A stretch of 59,486 bases of DNA from Candidatus Poseidoniales archaeon (GTDB lineage: Archaea; Thermoplasmatota; Poseidoniia; Poseidoniales; Poseidoniaceae), in contig QQSA01000075.1 in NCBI GenBank assembly GCA_003602535.1, positions 3,853 through 63,338 on the forward strand, given 5' to 3'. The notes under the pieces are model-generated. The model was not told the origin of the DNA and ran no database searches. It saw only the letters and a list, made by a program, of their open reading frames with translations. Of the stretch, positions 43,534 to 51,464 are shown in pieces; position 1 is the stretch's first letter; the number at the start of each line of letters is the position of its first letter. The translations under genes and the position numbers were made by a program.

Positions 43534-43788
43534 CTAGAGGTAACGGAATGCCAGAATTATTCCACCGGTAATCGATGCAATAATAATCAGCAATACAATC
43601 ATTGCATTCGGTCCATATTCGTTTGAATCATCTAGGGCAGTTCCAAGTAGACCATCCCTGGAAATCGCTTTGGAGAAACTACCTGCCTCTTCAAAGTAAG
43701 GTAATTCTCTTCTTGGAATCCTTTCACCCTTGCGTAATTCCCCGGCCATGTTCGATGTGAAGGGTGGTTGGGTCATATGGGTTGTCAT
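43534..43788 (-). CDS. Small tail-anchored protein
   Basis: About 84 residues from the ATG at 43788, or 71 from the ATG at 43749. It has a basic, proline-containing N-terminal part (GERIPRRELPYFEEAGSF) and one C-terminal hydrophobic helix (NAMIVLLIIIASITGGIILAF) ending at once, the layout of a tail-anchored protein. The upstream part of the frame runs into the divergent CBS gene and is not counted. Such proteins are often part of membrane complexes, but nothing more can be said. Confidence 0.55.
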   Translation of the reverse strand: MTTHMTQPPFTSNMAGELRKGERIPRRELPYFEEAGSFSKAISRDGLLGTALDDSNEYGPNAMIVLLIIIASITGGIILAFRYL

Positions 43789-43814
43789 CGTATTATTGAT
43801 GGGAAAGCAATATC

Positions 43815-44399
43815 GTGTATGGTCAATTCGATGCAAGTATGCAAGAGCCAACTGTTGCCGATATGTCGATTGCAGATGAACACATTGTAGTCGAAACAAA
43901 GACTCGAATAAGCGATGTTTGTAAAGAACTTGCAGTCAATCCAGATCACGCAGTTCTTGTAAAAAAGGGAAGTGAAGTTCTAGGTGTGGTCACGGCTAGA
44001 GTTATTTTCCAAACAATGTCGGAAGGTGTAAATGCTACAAAGATAAAAGTCAACAAAATAATGAAGACAAATATTCTTACTATGGCTGGAGATACACCCC
44101 TTTCTTCAGCTCTTGAAATGATGAGCAAGGCTAATCCTGATGCAATCATAATAACCGATTCAGATAATCAATTCATAGGATATTTCTCTACGAAGGATTA
44201 TCGTGACGCTACTCGAAAGCTAGAAGCTCACCAGTTGATGTCTGCTAGATTGAGGCGATCACGTAAAGCAATCAGCGAAAAAGTGTCATCATCTGAGAAA
44301 GAAGAAAGTGGAGTAGATTTACTGGATTTACTCTTAGGCGATATAGATGATGAGGATGATGAAGAGGTAGAAGTTCCTTCGATGTTCAATCTTGAATGA
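43815..44399 (+). CDS. CBS-pair domain protein
   Basis: A 194-residue protein (start GTG at 43815, or ATG at 43839) with two CBS domains: the first about 10-70 (VVETKTRISDVCKELAV and VLGVVTARVIFQTMS), the second about 80-135 (MKTNILTMAGDTPLSSALEMM and QFIGYFSTKDYRD). An acidic tail follows (GDIDDEDDEEVEVPS). CBS pairs bind adenosyl ligands and signal energy state. The next gene starts 9 bases on, so they are probably one operon. Confidence 0.88.
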   Translation: MYGQFDASMQEPTVADMSIADEHIVVETKTRISDVCKELAVNPDHAVLVKKGSEVLGVVTARVIFQTMSEGVNATKIKVNKIMKTNILTMAGDTPLSSALEMMSKANPDAIIITDSDNQFIGYFSTKDYRDATRKLEAHQLMSARLRRSRKAISEKVSSSEKEESGVDLLDLLLGDIDDEDDEEVEVPSMFNLE

Positions 44400-44408
44400 G
44401 TTGAGAAT

Positions 44409-44978
44409 ATGAGTTTGTGGCAAGCACCTCTTGATGGTTCTTCCATTCATCTTGCTGTTGAGGCATCATCCGGTGGTTCATCTCTTGGTATTCAAATGGC
44501 AAGACAGGCTATTGCCGATGGCGGTAGAGTCCTTTGGGCCGCCCCGGAATTGCCGGATGGTATGAGGTTCTCGCAAATTTTTTCAGGATTAGAAATTACA
44601 GCATCATCAAGATTTCATGCTATGAATTTGGTAGGAAATATCGATCAGGCATTGGAATCATTGAATCATACAGCAAATGTACTCCCTGGAGTTTCATTGG
44701 TAATCTTGGATGACTATTGTCCAGAAAGTGGCCAAATACCGAAAACAATTATCGATGCTGTAAATAAATTACTTTCCAACAGTAATTGGACTACTTTATT
44801 AATTTCCAAAGGAGGTGTGTCGATGGATGAATCGCCTCTAGTAGCGCGAGGTAAAAACAAGTTACAGACCGATAATGTTTGGTTATTGACTAGACCCGGG
44901 TCTGACTCAAAGAGAGTGCTTTGGATAAATGACGAAGCAATTGATTTACGATTGCTTGAAGATGGCTTTGTTGTTTAA
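44409..44978 (+). CDS. Degenerate RecA/RadB-like protein
   Basis: A 189-residue protein with the outline of a RecA-type core but an incomplete Walker A: EASSGGSSLGIQMARQAI lacks the Gly-Lys-Thr/Ser. A later strand VSLVILDDYCPES occupies the Walker B place. GGRVLWAAPELP resembles the strand after Walker A in the RadB/KaiC families. ATP hydrolysis is therefore doubtful. It is directly behind the CBS gene. It could be an inactive RecA-fold adaptor; the homology is inferred from pattern and not certain. Confidence 0.6.
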   Translation: MSLWQAPLDGSSIHLAVEASSGGSSLGIQMARQAIADGGRVLWAAPELPDGMRFSQIFSGLEITASSRFHAMNLVGNIDQALESLNHTANVLPGVSLVILDDYCPESGQIPKTIIDAVNKLLSNSNWTTLLISKGGVSMDESPLVARGKNKLQTDNVWLLTRPGSDSKRVLWINDEAIDLRLLEDGFVV

Positions 44979-45230
44979 TCACTCATCTTCTCCGAGTAAT
45001 TTCGCCATCTCGTCTAATGCATCATCGTCTGGTTCATCAAATTGCTCAGGGTTTTTCGCTGCACCTTCCAGTACATCAGATCCTGCTACTGCTGGTTCCG
45101 TATCTTCTTTTGCGCGTGCTAAATTTGCACGTCCTTGGTTAGTGATGTACCAAATCATTGCCAAAAATGTTAATCCGAGAATGATGAATGTGATTTCTTG
45201 TGTACTGAGCATGATGTTGCCAGTACTCAC
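44979..45230 (-). CDS. Small single-span membrane protein with acidic tail
   Basis: An 83-residue protein (or 77 residues from the ATG at 45212) with one N-terminal hydrophobic helix (about 12-30) and a cytoplasmic tail that grows acidic (DEPDDDALDEMAKLLGEDE). It abuts the convergent RecA-like gene. No family recognised. Confidence 0.55.
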   Translation of the reverse strand: MSTGNIMLSTQEITFIILGLTFLAMIWYITNQGRANLARAKEDTEPAVAGSDVLEGAAKNPEQFDEPDDDALDEMAKLLGEDE

Positions 45231-45236
45231 TGGCTA

Positions 45237-46364
45237 TCAAGATTTAGGGTCGGATGCTAGTCTCTTAGCCAAATGTCGGCGTTTATCAGCTGGCGGTTGA
45301 ACCCAACCTTCAATCATTGGTTTTCTTTCAATCTCAATCCAAGATAATTCGCTTTTAATCCTGCATTTAGGACACCTTACACCTTGACCTTTGCCCATTG
45401 ATTTCATTGTGCTTCCGCATTCACAAGTAGGTCTAATTTTAGATTTAGATTCTATAATTCGCATTGCTTCTAAGTGTAACTTCCCTTCGTATTCGAGTCC
45501 CATAAATTCAATCAAGTCCCCTGTTTCAAGCCATTGAGATAATTTATTCAATGGACCAGATTCGGAAAAACAGATTATACTTTGATTTATTATGACATGA
45601 CCTCCTTCAATAACATCCTTTGATTCCACAATGGATGTTTTAGTTGATTCAATATGATCTCCAGATGCCTGATTTGTCTTGAAAACTCTGTTTCCAATTG
45701 TCGGTGCACTACCAGATAACAATTCATTAGTGGCTGTGCTTGCCACATCAAAACTGGTTGCTCTAACTCCAAACATTACCGGGCATGGACCCCGTGGGGC
45801 AATCAGTCCTCTATTCGTTCGGGGGTCACGACAAAGGAATGTTCCATCCATATTTTCAACATTAGTAAGCACTTCATCACTTACATGACGTTCGTCTTTC
45901 CTCCATGCAATTCCTTCCCATGTAATACTTGTCTCTCTCCAAGCACAAGAAGCAGCAGCTCCAATTCTTCCTTGACCACCCCATTGGTATCCACCTTCTA
46001 CAAAACCTGCCTGACTTCTGACAGCCTGCCAGTAATATTTCTCATCAGGCTGTTCACTAAAAAGCGTCATTCCTGGGTCAGAAGGGTATTGTTTTCTTTC
46101 GGAGTGTTGTGATTCTGAAATTTCACCCTTCAATATGGAAATATTTTCATTCCAGTATTGATCTAACCATTCAACAATGCTTTCGTCGCAAAACAATTCG
46201 ACCGAAAGAGCTGCGTTACCTCTGGTTCTTTGGGCCGCAAATGGCCAAAGTCTAGTCAACCTTGGTTCTCCATATTCGCAAGGCAATGAATTCAGCAGTT
46301 CATGAAAAACTAGTGTTGTACAACCTCCGTCTAAGGAGTCGGTATCATCTAGTCCTAACCACAT
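45237..46364 (-). CDS. tiaS: tRNA(Ile2) 2-agmatinylcytidine synthetase TiaS
   Basis: A 375-residue archaeal enzyme that adds agmatine to C34 of tRNA-Ile(CAU) so it reads AUA. The N-terminal WLGLDDTDSLDGGCTT, the kinase-like core (GNAALSVEL, GGYQWGGQGRIGAAAS), the OB region (GHVIINQSIICF) and the C-terminal zinc ribbon CECGSTMKSM ... CPKC all match TiaS. The length fits. It is two bases from the HAD gene upstream on the same strand. Confidence 0.94.
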   Translation of the reverse strand: MWLGLDDTDSLDGGCTTLVFHELLNSLPCEYGEPRLTRLWPFAAQRTRGNAALSVELFCDESIVEWLDQYWNENISILKGEISESQHSERKQYPSDPGMTLFSEQPDEKYYWQAVRSQAGFVEGGYQWGGQGRIGAAASCAWRETSITWEGIAWRKDERHVSDEVLTNVENMDGTFLCRDPRTNRGLIAPRGPCPVMFGVRATSFDVASTATNELLSGSAPTIGNRVFKTNQASGDHIESTKTSIVESKDVIEGGHVIINQSIICFSESGPLNKLSQWLETGDLIEFMGLEYEGKLHLEAMRIIESKSKIRPTCECGSTMKSMGKGQGVRCPKCRIKSELSWIEIERKPMIEGWVQPPADKRRHLAKRLASDPKS

Positions 46365-46366
46365 AT

Positions 46367-46999
46367 CTAAGCCACCGGACTAAATTCATCTCCATCATCA
46401 TTGTCAATGATTCTGTCGATTACACCAGCAATGCCTACATTTTCGTCCACTTGAAATAATCTAGCACCTACTGCCCATCCTGCACCCATATCTGAATCAC
46501 GATCACCAATCATCAGATCTAATGGGTGTATTGGAGTTGGTTTCTCTCCCCACCAATCCAATTTTGCATGAGATTTATTTCTGATAATTTCCGATGCTTT
46601 GTTTAACATCCCTGGTTTTGGTTTTCTACAATTGCAAAAATCACGATTTCTATGAGGGCAAGTCATCAGAACATCGAATTGACCAATTTCTTTTTGAAGT
46701 TTTGAATGAATTGAATGTATCATCTCTTCTTCCCATAAACCACGTTTTATTGCAGATTGATTAGTTACTAATGCAATTCTATAACCCAGTGTACGCAGTG
46801 ACATTATTGCCTCTTTAGCACCAGGAATTATCTTCAGTTCACTGGGATTGTTGATGTAGTTTGGGCTTCCATAGTTGAGGACTCCATCTCGATCAATAAA
46901 GGCAATCGCTCCATTCCATTCACCATCAAAATCTGAGGTGTTGACCTCGGCGATTGGACCCTCCATGTTTCTTTGCAAATCAATCATACCTATGTGCAT
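46367..46999 (-). CDS. HAD phosphatase, GmhB/HisB-N type
   Basis: A 210-residue phosphatase of the HAD superfamily (subfamily IIIA). The nucleophile motif is AFIDRDGVLNY, motif II is VTNQSAIKRG, and the last acidic pair is in MIGDRDSDMGAG. The zinc-binding loop CPHRNRDFCNCRKPKPGM is the mark of D-glycero-D-manno-heptose-1,7-bisphosphate 7-phosphatases and related histidinol phosphatases. The substrate may be a sugar bisphosphate for surface glycans. Several upstream Mets are possible starts; the nucleophile is about 35 residues in. It is divergent from the archaeosortase gene. Confidence 0.85.
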   Translation of the reverse strand: MHIGMIDLQRNMEGPIAEVNTSDFDGEWNGAIAFIDRDGVLNYGSPNYINNPSELKIIPGAKEAIMSLRTLGYRIALVTNQSAIKRGLWEEEMIHSIHSKLQKEIGQFDVLMTCPHRNRDFCNCRKPKPGMLNKASEIIRNKSHAKLDWWGEKPTPIHPLDLMIGDRDSDMGAGWAVGARLFQVDENVGIAGVIDRIIDNDDGDEFSPVA

Positions 47000-47022
47000 T
47001 AAGGCGAAGTCATTAGATTACA

Positions 47023-47973
47023 TTGCCTTCAGCGCTACTCATGGCAGGTGACCTTCTAGTAGACAGGTCAGTCGCAACCATCCTTGGTGCGATTGGAATG
47101 TTTATTCTATTTGTTACTTGGAAAATGCGCTCAGGACGATTTGAAATTTTAGCTCCAATTGGTTGGATATTCACTGGGTTTTATTTTTTCAATGAAACAG
47201 GATCCTATTATGCACATGAAGACCCAGTATTGACTATAATGAGCGCTGCTACATTACCTGGTGCGATAGCAATTGCATTTTGGGAAAGGCGTGTTGAAAT
47301 CGAAAAGCAGGCCAGTGCTTTGAGGTGGTTTAGAGGGACAGTAGCAATAGCCGGTCTTCCATACATTTTGATAGCGCATGTTCCTGTTCTCAATGTCCTT
47401 GCAATTTGGTTTGTAGCATGGCAATCAGCATTACTACTCTCATTTGCCGGCGGAGCAGATGTTACATTAGGGGATACATATGCAAATACCACAAATGGTT
47501 CAGTCGAGTGGAGTTCTTGGGAAGGTAATCGTTGGTTCTTAACAGAAGAAATGTCAGAATTTTCATTCCACACTGAACTGATGGTTAACGGACAACATTT
47601 GCACATTAATTTCGTTCTTGCCTGTACAGCAATACAATCGATGATCATATTCGTAGGAGCAATATCTGCTTTGGATATTGATTGGAGAAAGAGAGTAAGA
47701 GCACTATTCATCGCTTTATCATTAATCCATATCCTGAACCTATTCAGAAATGCTGGACTGATTTGGTTACAAATGGGTTATCCAGATTGGCGCTGGATGA
47801 ATTTAACAATCTTCGAATTTGGTCATGCCTATGCTTCAAGATTTGTGTCCTTGGGTGCCATGTTCTTACTTGCACTTGTATTATTTGAGATGCTACCACA
47901 AATGCATAAGCATGTTCTCACAATTTTAAGGCCTCTTGGTCTTGCTCCGGGCAAAAAGAAGTCTCAATCATAG
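47023..47973 (+). CDS. Archaeosortase/exosortase-family protein
   Basis: A 316-residue membrane protein with about eight helices; the start may be TTG at 47023 or ATG at 47041. It has the archaeosortase catalytic set: Cys201 in ACTAIQSMII, Arg242 in NLFRNAGLIW, and His268 in EFGHAYASR. In other archaea, archaeosortases cut a C-terminal Pro-Gly-Phe-type signal from surface proteins and join them to lipid. The window's surface proteins do not carry such a signal, so the target is elsewhere. It is convergent with a large lectin-like surface protein. Confidence 0.82.
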   Translation: MPSALLMAGDLLVDRSVATILGAIGMFILFVTWKMRSGRFEILAPIGWIFTGFYFFNETGSYYAHEDPVLTIMSAATLPGAIAIAFWERRVEIEKQASALRWFRGTVAIAGLPYILIAHVPVLNVLAIWFVAWQSALLLSFAGGADVTLGDTYANTTNGSVEWSSWEGNRWFLTEEMSEFSFHTELMVNGQHLHINFVLACTAIQSMIIFVGAISALDIDWRKRVRALFIALSLIHILNLFRNAGLIWLQMGYPDWRWMNLTIFEFGHAYASRFVSLGAMFLLALVLFEMLPQMHKHVLTILRPLGLAPGKKKSQS

Positions 47974-50900
47974 AGATCAGAAACTACCATTTCAGCAGGA
48001 ACATCTGCAACAGGAGGTCCTAAGTCAATTGCTGGAGGAACATCTCCTGTAATCTGTGGACTAGTAGTATGTGTCATGCGTTCTAACATCTGTTCAGACA
48101 TATTATCTCGATTTTTCTCCCAAGCATACTCTGGTTCTCTCTTCGATCTAACAATCATGTAACCCAATGTTGAGACTAAAATCAATCCCAGCAAACTAGC
48201 TGAAACCCAAACTACGTCATTATCAACGCTTACGAACATATCTGCATTATCGCCGACTCCATCTCCATCTGTATCAGTATCTTCATCAGGATTGTCTGGG
48301 AATGCATCCTTGTCGTCAGGAGTTCCGTCTCCATCACGGTCTAGAGGGTCATATGTTGATACACATGAATCTTCACTATCCTCTAATTCGTTGAAGTCGA
48401 TATACATGTCACGATTCCTGTCTAAATCAATCAAATCAAATTTGTTTAATAGAGCTACACTTGAAAGGAATTCAATACTAAGTTCATCAGTTCCAACTTG
48501 TTCATATACGACATATAGTTCGTTGCTACAATCACATATTTCGATCTTTACTTCGTTCAAATCAAGTACACCGTCTTCATTGAGATCTACTTCTTCGAAA
48601 TCCTCATCACTTCCCAATTCGTCAACAGTTAAGTCGCCATCATCATTAAAATCAAATTCTTCAAAAATTTCTTTTGCATATTCATCACATGGTAAGATTT
48701 CATCAACTGGATCTGGATCTGGATCTGGACCAGGTGGATCAGTTCCTGGAATGTCGAAAGATTCCCAGGTAGCTACTATTGATATGTCTTCAATATCTGT
48801 ATTCGCAGTCATTGTGATGTCGATTCGCCCTGTTGCAAAGTAGATGTTGATCTCTTCTTCAGCTTCGCCGAAATCGGATTCGTATTCTGTCTGAGGCCCC
48901 CATTGTCGTCCTCCTGGACGATTATCATCCATCTCTTCCCAATCAATTTCTTCGGTTTCAGCAAACAATCCAAGATCGCCTTCTCCACCCCAAGTCTTGA
49001 TCACTAATTCAGAAGCCATTTCATCATCTAAATCAATGTAGAAATATAGATCCTCACCCTTTGGTGCACTCATTCCAGAAATTTCATCTCCATTGAATAA
49101 TTCGATAGGTTCTCCATCATATGACCAAACATATCTATCAGTAAATGTGGCAGTAATATCAATTCGACTGTAATGTTCTTCGCTACCTAGCAGAATGTAC
49201 CATCTACCAGGTGTAGGGTCGTTAAATCCAATTTTATCACCTGCGCCTGGAGTGTTAGAGTGTACATCATATGTTGTCCAAGTGGGGTATTGGTCTAAAC
49301 GCATCATTATTTTAGCCTCTCCCTCTCCATTATTCAAATCAACTTCAAGTCTTTCAGTACCTACTGGTACATCAATATAGAAATACTGGTCTAATCCCTC
49401 AAATCCGCTCAATGGACCATAGGGTATTCCTGCATTCAATTCAACTGCTGATTCAGGGTCTACATTATCTGGATTGTAAGTGAAATCAGCTTGGATGGTC
49501 ACTTCACGACATCCTCTGTATGATGTCAACATAACGTAGTATATTCCTGGCTCTGCATCAAATATCTGTACAGTTTCATCATTTCCGGGATTGTAAGAAT
49601 GATCAGATTTTGGTTGCCCTCCATTTATTCCTCCACCATTGCTCTCAGATTCTGGGAAGAAGAAGTCATCATCGTCCCATCCCCAATCCATAGTATATGG
49701 CAGTGCATTGTACGCAATATGCAATTCACAATCTCCATTGCCACCCCATGTCTTTATTCGTAATTCAGCTAATTCTTCTTGTAAATCTACGAAATAATAC
49801 AGCGGCTTATCGCTATTTCTGCTTATTCTTTGTCCAGTTATTGATATTGCATCATTTAGTTCAGTCATGTCATCAAGTTCTGGAGGTTCTGGGGCTTCTT
49901 CCCAATATGCACTAATCTCCAAATTGTTGATATCTTGATTCGAAGTTACAGTCATCCAATATGTTCCAGCAGCAGGCCACTCAAAGTACTCATAAACATA
50001 GAGTCCGTAATCATAAACCTCAATTTCATAATCGTGGTCCCAGGCTGAAGGTATATCGTTTAGTGAAATGTAAATCTCATATTCGGTGTCCTCATATTCG
50101 TCATAATCTTCAAATTCCCATGAAAACATACTCAATGTAAGGTATTGAGTATTTTCTGGAATTTCCATGAAGAACAGTAATGTGTCACCCGAATTAGATT
50201 CAAATCCTTCATAATACTCATCATTTTCAATTTCGAAAGCTTGTGCAATTACAGTTCCATCAGGCATAACCCATGATGCGCCATGAATATCTCCATGACG
50301 ATCTTCCAAGTCTACAGTGGTGTCTCCCTCGCCTTCTGGGAATACCCACAGAGACTCACTTCCTCCATTGTTTCCAATTCGAAGGTCATCCATCATTCCG
50401 CGGAAATAATTACAGTCACATCCTGCACCCATTCTACCTATGTACAACTCATCACAATCTTCTCCAGATTGGAAGCAGTCATTGGAACCGAAGTCTCCAG
50501 CAGGAATTTGAGATTTGTTAATGTCGATAAGACCAGCTGACTGGTTATCGATAAAGAACTCACCAGCGTAAGCAGTACTGACGACAACTTTTACGTGAGT
50601 CCATACATTTTCTTGTATTGTCATAGTTGATGTTGGATTTTTTGACATTGAATATTCGTTGGAATAAGCCAGATAACCATCATTTAGGTAAAGTCCCCAT
50701 CCATAATCGCCTAACATAGTGATGAATTGAATACCATCGGTATCAGGAACATTTACCCATGCTTCAATAACGATTTGATCATCTATACTTGGCATTTCTT
50801 CGTCAACAACGATATGGTCGTCATCTCCGTCAAATTTCAGAGCATAATCTGCTCCATCTCCAATTTCGACGACTCCATAAACAGGGAAATATTGTGGGTC

Positions 50901-51416
50901 ATCCTCTAAATCATTCCATGTGGCCGGCTCGATAGATCCCATATTAGTTCCAGTGATGTGGATATAATCTTCATCGTCTCCATCACCTGGTTGTCCTTCT
51001 CCCCAGTTACGGTAAAGGAATGGTGTCCCATCATGCCAGCGGAAGTCGCCTTCCGATTGTGAATCAGATAACCCAGTCCATAGATGTCGAGTTGTATCGT
51101 TATTTACTGCAAACGTATCGAAAATCCATTGATCTTCTTCTGCGTCATCAATAGTTACCAAGAATCCATCAAGACTTCTAGCTACCGATGCAGCTTCACT
51201 CCATGATGAAGCGGATAATAGGTGGTAAGTGTGGTTATTTGCTGGGTTTACTGCAGTTTGAATTACTTCGATTTCATACGGATCTTCAGCAGCTACTGGA
51301 GTGACTATTGGGCTAGCACAGACTAGTAACATCATTGAAATGAGGAGGAATGCCTTACGGTTCACGAGTTTTTGGTGCAGGAACTCGTTTTTTAATGTAG
51401 CACTTGATTTGTTCAT
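47964..51416 (-). CDS. Surface protein: C-type lectin, LamG, beta-sandwich repeats, EF-hands, TSP3, TM
   Basis: About 1,150 residues from the ATG at 51416 (TATA-like box 25-34 bases upstream). After the signal peptide, about 50-190 form a C-type-lectin-like domain (WTGLSDSQSEGDFRWHDG and LYRNWGEGQPGDGDDEDY). About 195-395 form a LamG/concanavalin-like domain (ALKFDGDDDHIVVDEEMP, IEAWVNVPDTDG). Four or five PPC-like beta domains follow (about 400-900). Two EF-hand motifs (FDFNDDGDLTVDELGSD and VDLNEDGVLDLNEVK) and TSP3 units precede one TM helix (about 1,065-1,085) and a cytoplasmic tail. It is probably a calcium-stabilised carbohydrate receptor. Confidence 0.88.
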   Translation of the reverse strand: MNKSSATLKNEFLHQKLVNRKAFLLISMMLLVCASPIVTPVAAEDPYEIEVIQTAVNPANNHTYHLLSASSWSEAASVARSLDGFLVTIDDAEEDQWIFDTFAVNNDTTRHLWTGLSDSQSEGDFRWHDGTPFLYRNWGEGQPGDGDDEDYIHITGTNMGSIEPATWNDLEDDPQYFPVYGVVEIGDGADYALKFDGDDDHIVVDEEMPSIDDQIVIEAWVNVPDTDGIQFITMLGDYGWGLYLNDGYLAYSNEYSMSKNPTSTMTIQENVWTHVKVVVSTAYAGEFFIDNQSAGLIDINKSQIPAGDFGSNDCFQSGEDCDELYIGRMGAGCDCNYFRGMMDDLRIGNNGGSESLWVFPEGEGDTTVDLEDRHGDIHGASWVMPDGTVIAQAFEIENDEYYEGFESNSGDTLLFFMEIPENTQYLTLSMFSWEFEDYDEYEDTEYEIYISLNDIPSAWDHDYEIEVYDYGLYVYEYFEWPAAGTYWMTVTSNQDINNLEISAYWEEAPEPPELDDMTELNDAISITGQRISRNSDKPLYYFVDLQEELAELRIKTWGGNGDCELHIAYNALPYTMDWGWDDDDFFFPESESNGGGINGGQPKSDHSYNPGNDETVQIFDAEPGIYYVMLTSYRGCREVTIQADFTYNPDNVDPESAVELNAGIPYGPLSGFEGLDQYFYIDVPVGTERLEVDLNNGEGEAKIMMRLDQYPTWTTYDVHSNTPGAGDKIGFNDPTPGRWYILLGSEEHYSRIDITATFTDRYVWSYDGEPIELFNGDEISGMSAPKGEDLYFYIDLDDEMASELVIKTWGGEGDLGLFAETEEIDWEEMDDNRPGGRQWGPQTEYESDFGEAEEEINIYFATGRIDITMTANTDIEDISIVATWESFDIPGTDPPGPDPDPDPVDEILPCDEYAKEIFEEFDFNDDGDLTVDELGSDEDFEEVDLNEDGVLDLNEVKIEICDCSNELYVVYEQVGTDELSIEFLSSVALLNKFDLIDLDRNRDMYIDFNELEDSEDSCVSTYDPLDRDGDGTPDDKDAFPDNPDEDTDTDGDGVGDNADMFVSVDNDVVWVSASLLGLILVSTLGYMIVRSKREPEYAWEKNRDNMSEQMLERMTHTTSPQITGDVPPAIDLGPPVADVPAEMVVSDLYD

Positions 51417-51442
51417 AAAACTGGTATGCAATAGTGAACATG

Positions 51443-51450
51443 TAGTATTT
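51443..51450 (-). promoter_or_regulatory. TATA-like box for the lectin-like surface protein
   Basis: AAATACTA on the minus strand lies 27-34 bases before the ATG at 51416, which fits a leaderless archaeal transcript and supports that start. Confidence 0.4.
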
Positions 51451-51464
51451 GGTAAGTCATTTTG

